Source: Stigonema ocellatum SAG 48.90 = DSM 106950
GTDB taxonomy: Bacteria; Cyanobacteriota; Cyanobacteriia; Cyanobacteriales; Nostocaceae
Assembly (NCBI GenBank): GCA_016903675.1
Contig: JADQBA010000041.1
Location: 1 to 64,000, forward strand
DNA length: 64,000 bases
Direction of reading: 5' to 3'
The number at the start of each line of letters is the position of its first letter. Position 1 is the stretch's first letter. Of the stretch, positions 44,538 to 53,484 are shown one piece after another. A program made the translations under genes and the position numbers. A model generated the notes under the pieces. That model was not told the origin of the DNA. It ran no database searches and was given only the letters and a program-made list of their open reading frames with translations.

Positions 44538-46046
44538 ATGCCTTTTCCTAGATCCAGCGGTATTCTGCTACATCCCACCTCCTTTCCCAGCCGATTTGGC
44601 ATTGGGGATTTAGGCTTAGAAGCCTATCGCTTCATCGATTTTCTCAGAGAGAGTTGCCAGCAATATTGGCAAGTCCTGCCGCTTGGACCTACAGGGTACG
44701 GCAATTCTCCCTACGCTTCCTATTCAGCAATGGCTGGCAACCCTCTGCTTATTAGCCCGGAAAAACTTCAGGAGCAAGGTTTTCTCTCTGATGAAGACTT
44801 CGCTCATTTACCAGCATTTTCGGTAGAAAAGGTGGATTTTGAGCAGGTTTTGCAAACCAAAATTCCCCTGCTAAAAAAAGCCAGCGAGAACTTTAAAGCT
44901 AATGCCACGCCTTTACAGCAAACCGAATTTGCTGGTTTTTGTGAGAGCAAAGCCTATTGGCTGGATGATTTTGCCTTGTTTATGGCGCTGAAAGATACTC
45001 ACCTTGGGACAAGCTGGCATACTTGGGAACCAGAAGTTGCTAAGCGCAAACCAGAAGCATTGGATCACGCACGTCAACAACTGAGTGCTGAAATTTTTTA
45101 TCACAAATTTGTCCAATTTGAATTTTTCCGCCAATGGTCGCAAGTCAAGACCTATGCCAATATGAGCGGTATTCAAATTATCGGCGATATCCCCATCTAC
45201 GTAGCTCACGATAGTGCCGACGTGTGGTCCAATCCCAACATCTTTTGTCTAGATGAACAGACTGGGGAAGCGGCGCTGATGGCGGGAGTCCCACCAGATT
45301 ACTTTAGCGTCACTGGTCAATTGTGGGGCAACCCTGTTTACAACTGGGAGGAATTGCAGAACCAAGACTTTAAGTGGTGGATTGGGCGCTTTGAAGCAAT
45401 GCTGGATTATGTAGATGTGATCCGCATTGACCACTTCCGAGGGTTTGAAACTTACTGGGCTGTAAAAAGAGGGGAAAAAACAGCTGTCAATGGAGAGTGG
45501 ATTAAAGCCCCTGGAGAAGAGTTGTTTGAGACAATCAAACAGAGATTGGGTAAACTACCCGTCATGGCAGAGGATTTGGGAGAAATCACGCCAGAGGTAG
45601 CGGTTCTGCGGGATAAGTTTGAATTCCCCGGCATGAAAATTTTGCAGTTTGCCTTTGGTTCCGATGCGGGTAATCCGTTTTTACCCTTTAACTGCGATCG
45701 CAATTTTATTGTTTACACCGGCACTCATGACAACGATACAACCGTAGGCTGGTTCAACAAAGCGTCGGACTATGAAAAGCAAAGGTTGTGCCTTTATTTG
45801 GGTAGTCTGGATCCCGAAGGTATCCACTGGGATTTTATTCGACTGGCTTTGAGTTCTGTTGCTAATCAGGCAATTACCCCGTTACAAGATGTTTTGGGAT
45901 TAGATACTCAGGCGCGGATGAATTTTCCAAGCATTGCTGAAGGTAACTGGGATTGGCGCTATCAAGCACATGCTTTGACCAAGGAATTAGCTGATCGCCT
46001 ACGAACACTCACCATACTTTATGGGCGTGCGCCGCAACAAAAATAA
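44538..46046 (+). CDS. malQ: 4-alpha-glucanotransferase (amylomaltase)
   Basis: A 502-residue GH77 enzyme that transfers maltosyl units between glucans, part of glycogen breakdown. Typical strings are SYGLGD-like FGIGDLGLEAY, IGDIPIYVAHDSADVW, RIDHFRGFE with the nucleophile region, AEDLGEITPEV and FVYTGTHDNDTT. Length and order match MalQ. It ends just before a GTGTGGGG array. Confidence 0.95.
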   Translation: MPFPRSSGILLHPTSFPSRFGIGDLGLEAYRFIDFLRESCQQYWQVLPLGPTGYGNSPYASYSAMAGNPLLISPEKLQEQGFLSDEDFAHLPAFSVEKVDFEQVLQTKIPLLKKASENFKANATPLQQTEFAGFCESKAYWLDDFALFMALKDTHLGTSWHTWEPEVAKRKPEALDHARQQLSAEIFYHKFVQFEFFRQWSQVKTYANMSGIQIIGDIPIYVAHDSADVWSNPNIFCLDEQTGEAALMAGVPPDYFSVTGQLWGNPVYNWEELQNQDFKWWIGRFEAMLDYVDVIRIDHFRGFETYWAVKRGEKTAVNGEWIKAPGEELFETIKQRLGKLPVMAEDLGEITPEVAVLRDKFEFPGMKILQFAFGSDAGNPFLPFNCDRNFIVYTGTHDNDTTVGWFNKASDYEKQRLCLYLGSLDPEGIHWDFIRLALSSVANQAITPLQDVLGLDTQARMNFPSIAEGNWDWRYQAHALTKELADRLRTLTILYGRAPQQK

Positions 46047-46318
46047 GGTGTGGGGGTGTGGGGGTGTGGGGGTGTGGGGAGTAGGGAGTGAGGAGTGAGG
46101 AGTGAGGAGTGAGGAGTGAGGAATTATGAATTAACTCCTCACTCCTAACCAATACTTGTCGGTTAACGATAGTTGAGGTGCCAGAAACCCGGTAACTCGT
46201 GCGAAACCGGGTTTCTTATTTTCGCTCTTTCCGAGCAGTATTGAACTCCTAACTCCTAACTCCTAACTCCTAACTCCTAATTCCTAACTCCTAACTCCTA
46301 ACTCCTAACTCCTAACTT
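46045..46318. repeat. Composite heptamer arrays and AGAAACC hairpin after malQ
   Basis: GGTGTGGG units (46045-46078), GAGTGAG units (46084-46122), a hairpin AGAAACCCGG...CCGGGTTTCT (46183-46216), and about nine AACTCCT units (46244-46316) fill the space between malQ and the RodZ-like gene. The GAGTGAG and AACTCCT arrays are approximately complementary, so the hairpin may be the loop of a larger fold. Confidence 0.88.
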
Positions 46319-47121
46319 CTATTTGCGGCGATGGTGACTTCTTTCACTGTCCCGTGTTCTCCCATTTGCTTGGCAAGTTCATGATTGATACTTACTAATA
46401 CGCCCCCGGCATTACCTGCTTTGATAGTCAGTTGTTCTTGTGCTTTCCAAATCCGGTGAGTTCCCTCTGGTAATTCTCCTTCGTACTTGATTTTGCCATC
46501 GGCTACTACCCGAATCCAGGACTTCTCTTTCAAGGTGACACCAATCTGCACCTCCTCAGCAGCACTGGCGCTGCTGAGGATGTATTTGTTAAGTTCAAGA
46601 TTTTGGGACTTTGGTTTTTGTATTGCTTTTGATTGTAATAAGGTTTCTTTTTGTCGTAATTGCAAGATTCGGCTATTATTTGCTTGCCAGATGCCTGTAT
46701 TCAATAATTGAGACAAGCCATTGACGGAACAGATAATCAAAAATATGTAAAGTAAGTAAAGATGAACGGGACGTAATTGACCCACTGGCGTGGTTTTCCA
46801 ACTAGGCTTGACGAGTAACCGATTTGAGCCAATGGGAAAGCTGCTGGAAAAATCTGCACCATTAAAGCCTAGGGCATCGGCAAATTGCCGGATGAAACCT
46901 TTAATATAGATTGGTTCTGGTAGTTCCTGTAAATTACCTTCTTCAATTGCTTGCAGCAATCGCCGGGGAATCTTGGTCAATATGACCATTTCTTCCAATG
47001 ATAGACCCTGTTCCAAGCGCGAGGTCCGAAGTTGAGCACCCATTTCAACTAATTTTTCGGCTCGTTGTTGTTCTAAAGAAGGAGTAGGCTGATGCTTCAC
47101 CTTCCGAATTCGCCAATTCAT
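46312..47121 (-). CDS. RodZ-like HTH membrane protein (DUF4115)
   Basis: The N-terminal helix-turn-helix (about 28-90, LRTSRLEQGLSLEEMVILTK) is followed by a single membrane helix (about 120-140, VHLYLLYIFLIICSVNGL) and a periplasmic domain matching DUF4115 (VTLKEKSWIRVVADGKIKYE). This is the RodZ layout, where the protein links the cytoskeleton to the cell wall. GTG/ATG start with AAGGAG 11 nt before it. The final codons abut the AACTCCT array. Confidence 0.85.
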   Translation of the reverse strand: MNWRIRKVKHQPTPSLEQQRAEKLVEMGAQLRTSRLEQGLSLEEMVILTKIPRRLLQAIEEGNLQELPEPIYIKGFIRQFADALGFNGADFSSSFPIGSNRLLVKPSWKTTPVGQLRPVHLYLLYIFLIICSVNGLSQLLNTGIWQANNSRILQLRQKETLLQSKAIQKPKSQNLELNKYILSSASAAEEVQIGVTLKEKSWIRVVADGKIKYEGELPEGTHRIWKAQEQLTIKAGNAGGVLVSINHELAKQMGEHGTVKEVTIAANRS

Positions 47122-47145
47122 GTTATGTTATACTCCTTACCCAGA

Positions 47146-47910
47146 TCAATCTTGAATAGGAATCTGTTTGATTTGCTGTTGTAAAAAACGAATTTCATTC
47201 TCTTGCAGGTGACGATAGCCACCCTCTGGTAAATAGCCCCTGCTGGGCGGTTGTAATTGAATTGGACCGATTGCAGTGCGATGTAGCTTGAGTACTGGGT
47301 ATCCCAACAGTTCGGCTACACGGCGAATCTGGCGATTTCTTCCCTCCTTTAAAATGATTTCTAACCTGCTTGAAGTTGCAAACCTTTCTATGACTTTCAC
47401 TTGCGCTGGTCGTGTTTTTCTACCCTCTAACATCACACCCTGACGCCACATTTGCAGCGCTGCTTCAGAGGGATGTCCTTTTACCAAAACACCATAGGTT
47501 TTTGGGATACTGTGGCGTGGATGGGTTAGCCCAAATGTCAGGTTTCCATCGTTTGTAAGTAATAATGCTCCTGTAGTGTCTGCATCTAAACGACCAACTG
47601 GATGAATACCTTGACCCAAACTTAACTCTTTAGGGAGTAGATCTAGGACCGTCGGTCTTCCTTGGGGGTCATCACAAGTGGACACTACTCCAGATGGTTT
47701 ATGCAGTAAAAGATATATTAATGCTGGTCGCTGTATGGCAGACACGGACTTACCATCTACTGTGATTATATCTTTTTGGGGGTTTACTTTTTGACCTAAA
47801 TACGCTACTAAACCATTAATTTGCACGCGCTCTAGCCTAATCATTTCTTCAGCTTGACGACGTGAGGCAATACCCCATTGAGCAAGAATTTTTTGTAATC
47901 GTGCCTCCAT
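47146..47910 (-). CDS. rluB: RsuA/RluB-type 16S/23S rRNA pseudouridine synthase
   Basis: An S4 RNA-binding domain (1-about 60, LQKILAQWGIASRRQAEEMI) precedes a synthase domain with GRLDADTTGALLLTNDG, including the catalytic Asp, and LKEGRNRQIRRV. It modifies uridines in ribosomal RNA. RluB is the more likely of the S4-type enzymes by length (254), but RsuA/RluF are possible. The RodZ-like gene follows downstream on the same strand (24 bp gap). Confidence 0.88.
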   Translation of the reverse strand: MEARLQKILAQWGIASRRQAEEMIRLERVQINGLVAYLGQKVNPQKDIITVDGKSVSAIQRPALIYLLLHKPSGVVSTCDDPQGRPTVLDLLPKELSLGQGIHPVGRLDADTTGALLLTNDGNLTFGLTHPRHSIPKTYGVLVKGHPSEAALQMWRQGVMLEGRKTRPAQVKVIERFATSSRLEIILKEGRNRQIRRVAELLGYPVLKLHRTAIGPIQLQPPSRGYLPEGGYRHLQENEIRFLQQQIKQIPIQD

Positions 47911-48059
47911 GTGTCAATTACTTAATAGATGTTTAACATTTAATCTATAAATGATATATAATGCTCAGATTTTTTGGTTATGAGTCGCTAATTTTACAGT
48001 TAAATCTGTGCTTGTGAGTTTTGTAAGCGAATATCCATAAATAGAGTGGTTAAAGACAA

Positions 48060-48770
48060 GTGAAAAATTCAGAAACCAGAAGTTCAAACCAGATCCGGAT
48101 AGTGAAAAATGTGCTGACAACAGCATTAAAGCTGTGGCTACGATCGCTCCTCAGCCAAGTATCCCAACTAGAGGTGGAGATTAGAGCGAGCGATCGCCAA
48201 ATTCTCACTGGTTGCATACCCTGGGTATCAATTTTTGCTAGTGGTGCTGTTTATCAAGGTCTCCATCTGACAGAGATTAAACTGGTTGCAGAAAATATTC
48301 GCATCAATATCGGCTCAGTAATCAAGGGACAGCCACTGCGACTGTTGGAAACAGTACCAGTGTTTGGCGAGATGATTGAGGAGGAGGAGGATCTGAATGC
48401 CTCCCTCTGCTCTACTTTATTATCAACTGCTTTAAATGATGTACTGGTTAAATTTTTACCAGATCACTGTCCAAAATCCAAGTCAATTAGTTGGCAAAAA
48501 ATTAACCTTGACAATAGTAAAGTCATACTTTCTGCAATCCTTGAAGCACAAAGCAATCCCCCATCGTTGAACATGAGTGTGGGTCTAGAGTTACTCAGCA
48601 CTCATGAGTTACAATTAGCACTAATTCAACTGGAAAGCGATATGGTAGGGTTGCTAGAGGGTAATAACAATCAACACTATCTCGATCTTGGTTCCGATGT
48701 CGATCTTCAAGAGCTAACTCTGATCCCAGGAAGGCTAGTGTGTCGCGGACGGATTAATGTTAACCCATAA
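48060..48770 (+). CDS. DUF2993 (LmeA-like) protein
   Basis: A 236-residue cytosolic or membrane-associated protein of the DUF2993 family, with LRSLLSQVSQLEVEIRASDRQ near the N terminus and repeated beta-strands. Similar proteins in actinobacteria (LmeA) bind lipids; the role in cyanobacteria is not known. GTG start at 48060. It has no signal peptide that I can see. Confidence 0.75.
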   Translation: MKNSETRSSNQIRIVKNVLTTALKLWLRSLLSQVSQLEVEIRASDRQILTGCIPWVSIFASGAVYQGLHLTEIKLVAENIRINIGSVIKGQPLRLLETVPVFGEMIEEEEDLNASLCSTLLSTALNDVLVKFLPDHCPKSKSISWQKINLDNSKVILSAILEAQSNPPSLNMSVGLELLSTHELQLALIQLESDMVGLLEGNNNQHYLDLGSDVDLQELTLIPGRLVCRGRINVNP

Positions 48771-48895
48771 TTAAAAATAAAAAACTAAAATTCCTAATTC
48801 TTTACTTTTAATTATATCGGTAAAGAAATGTTAAGATGGTTCTTACCTACTGTATGGGCGCAAGGCTGCCGCGCCCCTACTAACCTTGTGTTGAT

Positions 48896-49444
48896 TTACG
48901 CCCATTTTCTGATCTCTTGATTCACATCAAGATGTAATTTTGCAATGAGAGCGTCCAGAAACCACAGACGCTTGTCGATTACCATAGAAATTTCTGCATA
49001 AAGGTGAGCGGTATCTGAATCTCCCAATACGGAGGTGCGGTCGATATTCTCCCATAACAAAGTGCCATAGATTACTAAACGCTCTGCAAGGGAGACAACA
49101 TGGTCTTTCCCTTCTATTATATGGAATGGGTATTCAGGTAAGATTGAATGTCTTACCACACTGCGAGCAGTTGCCATTGCTAAACCTCCAAGGGTTGTGA
49201 CTCGCTCCGCGAGCAAGTTGATATAGATATCCAACTCTGTGGCAATTTCATCAAAGAGTTCGGATAAATGAGATGAGCTTATACCTGTGACATTCCATTG
49301 TGCCTGCTTAACCTGAGTCTTCAAATCTATTGTGGTTGCAAGCGTTTGGTTGAGGATGTCAACAAGTTGCGAGAGGATTTCAGGCGTTATTCTAATGAGA
49401 AATGGATAAGATTCTGTTATGTAAGGCTCGCTATTACCGTTCAT
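48896..49444 (-). CDS. Dps-like protein with degenerate ferroxidase centre
   Basis: A 182-residue Dps-superfamily protein, separate from the one at 40.9 kb. The usual HWNVxG is QWNVTG (Gln49), the LH site is LS (Ser61), and the ER site Asp is Asn (Asn76, in YINLLAER), so three of the usual metal ligands are lost and only Glu80 stays. Ferritin-like helices and the YAEISMVIDKRLWFLDA segment remain. It may bind DNA or shield iron without oxidising it. Alternatively the centre is shifted. Its neighbour is an AraC regulator. Confidence 0.78.
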   Translation of the reverse strand: MNGNSEPYITESYPFLIRITPEILSQLVDILNQTLATTIDLKTQVKQAQWNVTGISSSHLSELFDEIATELDIYINLLAERVTTLGGLAMATARSVVRHSILPEYPFHIIEGKDHVVSLAERLVIYGTLLWENIDRTSVLGDSDTAHLYAEISMVIDKRLWFLDALIAKLHLDVNQEIRKWA

Positions 49445-49556
49445 ACGCTATCCTTATAAGAGACAAGAAAAAGACATAGTGGTAAAGTGTCTAGCGGGTC
49501 TTTTCTGTAGAGGTGTCTTTTGCGGGGCACCTCAATAGTTTTGGCTTATGCTTCAA

Positions 49557-49604
49557 CCCCCCTAAACTTCTAGGGCTAGGATTTAGCCATATCTTTTAGG
49601 GGGG
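49557..49604. terminator. Hairpin downstream of araC-type gene
   Basis: CCCCCCTAAA (49557-49566) is complementary to TTTAGGGGGG (49595-49604), with a 28-nt loop. It lies between the stop of the AraC-type gene (49734, minus strand) and the Dps-like gene. The loop is long and no U-run follows, so the terminator reading is weak. Confidence 0.35.
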
Positions 49605-49733
49605 AGATTATAAGAAGATCTGCTAGAGCAAAATACCACTAGCCGAGATCAATTAGGACTTTAAATTTCTCCTAAGATAGAAAACCCAGATGAATTCCGT
49701 CTAGTCAATTCTTGCTGTTTTAGAATATTCTTG

Positions 49734-50627
49734 CTATTTCTTGCGAATTTCCTTGGGTGTTACTCCCAACAGACGCTTGAAGTGTCGTGTCAATTGGCTT
49801 TGGTCAGCGAAACCTACTTGCAAGGCAACTTCAGAAATTTTGAGTTGACTCCGCAGGAGTAACATTTTAGCATGCTCAATCCGGCAGTCAATTACATACT
49901 GGTAGGGAGAAAGCCCTGTTGACTGCTTGAATAAGCGGGAAAAGTGGTACTGGCTCATACCAACCTCCTCAGCCATAGCTGCCAGCAACAAGTTTTCAGA
50001 CAGATGGTCGATGATAAACTCAATTACCTGCTGCAGTTTGTGTTTGGGCAGACCTCCTCGATATTCAAGAATGTTGTGTTTGGGTGCAGAGTAATGTTGC
50101 AATAGATGAGCAGACAACGCAGTTGCCATCGACTCCGCATAAAGGTGACTGCCTAACCCATCTAATTGAAGGGCTGTCTTGAGGGCAAGCCCAATGTGAT
50201 AAATTAGAGGATCAGATTTGGAGAAGTGTGGTATGATTTGCATTGAATCTGGATTAACCGATTCATCGGCAATGTTTGAGATTAGCTCAGAGTCCAAAGT
50301 CAAAGCAATAAACTCCGACTCTTGGGTGGTAGCTTCCCTGTGAATGATATAGGGAGGAATCACTGCCACATCACCTGGTATAGTGTTCTCGCTCCTGTGA
50401 CATTCTCCAAGCCACCTTTCCAAACCTGGGTGACTTCTAAGACGAATCACAAGTGTATAATGTGTTGCGTAATGTTCAGGGCTTTCATAAGGTGGTTGAA
50501 CATGATATTCTAGACCCAGCTTCTCCCACCCCACCTTATGGCTTGATAATAAAGGTGGTTTGTGGAGAACTTTCTGACGATCATCCACTCTAGTCACATC
50601 AATGGCTAGAGGTTTGTAGTGTTCCAT
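49734..50627 (-). CDS. AraC-family transcriptional regulator
   Basis: The N-terminal cupin-like sensing domain (about 30-150) leads to two C-terminal helix-turn-helix units (SENLLLAAMAEEVGMSQYHF and LKISEVALQVGFADQSQLTR) and the LLGVTPKEIRKK tail. This is a typical AraC/XylS activator. GAGAGGAGAG-like AGGAG 7 nt before the ATG supports the start. The target is unknown; the Dps-like gene lies 290 bp downstream on the same strand. Confidence 0.92.
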   Translation of the reverse strand: MEHYKPLAIDVTRVDDRQKVLHKPPLLSSHKVGWEKLGLEYHVQPPYESPEHYATHYTLVIRLRSHPGLERWLGECHRSENTIPGDVAVIPPYIIHREATTQESEFIALTLDSELISNIADESVNPDSMQIIPHFSKSDPLIYHIGLALKTALQLDGLGSHLYAESMATALSAHLLQHYSAPKHNILEYRGGLPKHKLQQVIEFIIDHLSENLLLAAMAEEVGMSQYHFSRLFKQSTGLSPYQYVIDCRIEHAKMLLLRSQLKISEVALQVGFADQSQLTRHFKRLLGVTPKEIRKK

Positions 50628-51319
50628 CGCTCTCTCCTGTCCCGCTAAGCTTTTGCTGTCACTCGAGCCTCAAACACGCAGGGTTTAGGCGTGAAGTGGC
50701 TTCATGTGGTCAACCTAACTTTTGGGATACTAAAGGTTCTCAACAGTAGTGGTTTTGTGCTATAATCGAAGACTAGGCCTATTTATGGCTCGTCTGTTAG
50801 AGATGCAAGGGAATCGGCTTTAAACGTCTCAGATAAAATCCGGTTATATACCCATAATTCAGACCCTGACCCAACAGAATTTCCTATGTTTGTTGATTAG
50901 CTGAAGAACCCTAGTACCGCTTGGCGGAATTCGTAATTCGTAATGACGCTCGTGCCTCGCTAACGCTGCGCTAACGTAATTCGTAATTACCGTGACTATC
51001 AGGATTTTAGACATTTCAAATGGGTGGCTTATTTACGCGCCCCCTGTACTACTGGTTCGCCAAACCAACGAAAGCGGAGTTACGTGATTCTTTAGAAACC
51101 GGGTTTCTTGAACCTGGCAAAGTTTCCTTGGTGGACTACTAGAAATAGATATACCTTTTGATTAGATTTGCAGCTTTGATATAAGCAAAGTAGCAAACCT
51201 TTTTATTTCTGGCAATAAAAATATAAGACCCTAAGGGCATTGGGCATGGCATTGAGTATAGAAGATTACCCAGTCTCCTATGCACAATGCTTCATGACCG
51301 AATTATGTTGACCCTCAGT
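50628..51319. other. Gene-poor interval with repeat and gene fragment
   Basis: The interval holds a GAATTACG-rich dispersed repeat (50928-50988), a fragment of the gene seen broken at 31.7-32.4 kb (about 50990-51035, RDYQDFRHFKWVAYLRAP), and the palindrome at 51094-51108. No intact gene is supported. Confidence 0.6.
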
Positions 51320-52210
51320 TTATTTATCAGTGAGCAGTGGCAACAACAGTGTCACAAAATAGTAAACCAAAGGAGCAGTAAAAATATAACTATCAGTACG
51401 GTCTAAAATTCCTCCGTGACCGGGGATCAACTGCCCTGAATCTTTGACACCTGCATCACGCTTCAGCATGGATTCAGTGAGATCGCCGAAAATACTGGCA
51501 ATACCAATCAACAAACCCAACGCCATACCAGTAAAAGGAGTTCTGGGCCAGTCAAGGTAGTAAGCTGCTGCCACAGCCACAACAACGCTAGAAGCAAGAC
51601 CAAAAACTGCACCTTCTACAGTTTTTTTGGGGCTAATTTCAGACAAAGGAGTTTTGCCAAAGAATTTGCCAATGATGTAAGCACCAATATCAGCTGCCCA
51701 AATACACAGGAAAGTTAGCAGGGTCGCCGTTAGACCTTGAGGTACAGAATTAAAATCTCTCTTTTGTAGAATGTCTGACCAGTCTTTAGACCAAGAACTG
51801 CCCAGAGATAGATAGTTGATTCCGGCACTATCAAGCGATCGCAATCGCACCCAATAACTTGGTAAATAGCCAGTGTAAAATAGTCCTAGGATGGAAGCGG
51901 CAATATCAGCGATGGTAGCCATTTTGGGCTGAAACAGCAGATAAAAACAAATAAAAGTCCCAGCGACTGGCATGACGGCATCAGCTAAACTACCATCTAA
52001 GGTACAAATGACTAGCAAGACTTGGCTGACAAACATGGTAGTTTTGGCAGCGGGAGCCATGCCTTTAGCTCTTACTAGATTAAAATACTCGATCTGCCCC
52101 AAAAAGATAATAATTGCAAACAAGAGGGTAAAATACCAACCCCCTGTGAGGGTTGAAAACAAAGCAAGGGCGATGGCAATAATTCCACTAACAATACGAG
52201 ACCAAGGCAT
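51320..52210 (-). CDS. cdsA: Phosphatidate cytidylyltransferase
   Basis: CdsA makes CDP-diacylglycerol from phosphatidic acid and CTP in the inner membrane, the step before glycerophospholipid synthesis. Seven to eight hydrophobic segments are seen. The signature DLTESMLKRDAGVKDSGQLI, then PGHGGILDRTDS, lies in the C-terminal third. ATG at 52210 is preferred over a TTG two codons earlier. It shares an upstream region with cbiT on the same strand. Confidence 0.95.
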   Translation of the reverse strand: MPWSRIVSGIIAIALALFSTLTGGWYFTLLFAIIIFLGQIEYFNLVRAKGMAPAAKTTMFVSQVLLVICTLDGSLADAVMPVAGTFICFYLLFQPKMATIADIAASILGLFYTGYLPSYWVRLRSLDSAGINYLSLGSSWSKDWSDILQKRDFNSVPQGLTATLLTFLCIWAADIGAYIIGKFFGKTPLSEISPKKTVEGAVFGLASSVVVAVAAAYYLDWPRTPFTGMALGLLIGIASIFGDLTESMLKRDAGVKDSGQLIPGHGGILDRTDSYIFTAPLVYYFVTLLLPLLTDK

Positions 52211-52278
52211 AGACAAAATTACGAATTATGAATGACTGAATGATGAAAAATTTATAATCCATCATTCATTATTCAGTT

Positions 52279-52881
52279 CTAGTCTAATTTTTCACCACTG
52301 AGGATAAAAATGGGATTGACGGCAATAAAGGTTTGAGCAGAACCGCGTGTTTCCAAGCGGTTGATGGACGATTGTACGACTTCGATATTTCTTGCTTGCA
52401 ACTGGGCAAAGCTTTGGGAAATAGCATACAGACCTTCTAGACTAGCAGTTGTGGCAACAACTCGACCTGATGGTAGCAAATAACCCCATACTGCTTGCAA
52501 AATTTCTTGTATATGGCGTCCTCCTTCTATACAGACCCGGTGGGGGGCAACTTTGAGGTCATGTAAACACTCAGGCGCACTACCTTCAACGACTTCAACA
52601 TTGTTTACCTCAAAGCGATCGCAGTTGCGACGGATGAGGTTAGCTACTTCTTCATCCCGTTCAACAGCGATAATCCGTCCACCAGGACACAACAACCCTG
52701 CTTCCACAGGAATTGTTCCCGTCCCCGCACCCACATCCCACAACACTGTATCGGGTAACAGCCTCAGTTGGGCAATCAACAGCAGTCGAATTTCGCGCTG
52801 GCTTAAGGGAATTCCCGGTAAGCGATCAAACAATTCATCTGGAATACCAGGAGTAATGTAAGGCCAAAGTTGGGAGGGCAT
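52279..52881 (-). CDS. cbiT: Precorrin-8W decarboxylase (CbiT-like methyltransferase)
   Basis: The SAM-binding motif is DVGAGTGTIPVE (about 48-59 counted from the ATG). The protein (200 residues) matches CbiT, the C-terminal half of CobL, which methylates C15 and decarboxylates in vitamin B12 synthesis. The ATG at 52881 is preferred over a TTG four codons upstream. The cbiE partner (C5 methylation) is not in the window. Confidence 0.88.
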   Translation of the reverse strand: MPSQLWPYITPGIPDELFDRLPGIPLSQREIRLLLIAQLRLLPDTVLWDVGAGTGTIPVEAGLLCPGGRIIAVERDEEVANLIRRNCDRFEVNNVEVVEGSAPECLHDLKVAPHRVCIEGGRHIQEILQAVWGYLLPSGRVVATTASLEGLYAISQSFAQLQARNIEVVQSSINRLETRGSAQTFIAVNPIFILSGEKLD

Positions 52882-52925
52882 AGAATCAAACAACTAAGTA
52901 AGTCAGTAGCGCCAAAGAGGGAGGG

Positions 52926-53203
52926 GGGGATAGGGGAGTGGGGAGTGGGGAGTAGGGAGTAGGGAGAGGGGAGTGGGGAGTAGGGAGTAGGGAGTGGGGA
53001 GTAGCGAGTAGGGAAAAAATGCAAAATGAAAATGAATAATTCCCAATTTTAAATTTTTTCTTCCCCATTCCCCATTCCCCATTCCCCACTCCCCACTCCC
53101 CACTCCCCATTCCCCACTCCCCACTCCCCATTCCCCACTCCCCACTCCCCACTCCCCATTCCCCATTCCCCATTCCCCATTCCCCATTCCCCACTCCCCA
53201 TTT
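52926..53203. repeat. Large inverted pair of GGGGAGT/CCCCACT heptamer arrays
   Basis: GGGGAGT and AGGGAGT units (about 52936-53012) are followed by an AT-rich spacer and about 20 CCCCATT/CCCCACT units (53064-53203). It lies between cbiT and tatA and can form the longest hairpin in the window. Frames through it give G-N-G-E-W peptides in all three frames and are not genes. Confidence 0.92.
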
Positions 53204-53243
53204 CTATATGATTTAAGAAAGGATTATTTTAAAGGAAAAGCTG

Positions 53244-53414
53244 ATGTTTGGACTAGGATGGCCGGAAGTGAGTGTGATTGCCATAGTCGCCATTTTAATT
53301 TTTGGACCGAAAAAAATTCCGGAACTGGGAAGCACGCTGGGCAAAACCCTACGGGGTTTTAAGGAGGAACTAAAAAATCCCAGTGATGACACTAATCCGG
53401 AAGAAGAAAAGTAG
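53244..53414 (+). CDS. tatA: Twin-arginine translocase subunit TatA/TatB-type
   Basis: I found this 56-codon gene by hand. It begins MFGLGWPEVSVIAIVAILIF and continues GPKKIPELGSTLGKTLRGFKEEL, which is a single membrane helix, the FGPKKIPELG hinge and an amphipathic helix, as in TatA/Hcf106. It ends with an acidic tail (NPEEEK). The ribosome-binding site AAGGA is 5-8 nt before the ATG. It is shorter than ordinary cut-offs. TatC is not in the window. Confidence 0.9.
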   Translation: MFGLGWPEVSVIAIVAILIFGPKKIPELGSTLGKTLRGFKEELKNPSDDTNPEEEK

Positions 53415-53484
53415 TTGGTAGTTGATTGTTGATTGTTGTTTGGTATTAAATACCAACCAACCACCAACCACCAACACCCAACAA

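Noticed and set aside
52886..53194. G-N-G-E-W and P-T-P-H-S type frames on the minus strand
   Set aside because: Seven-base repeats translate in all three frames as similar peptides.
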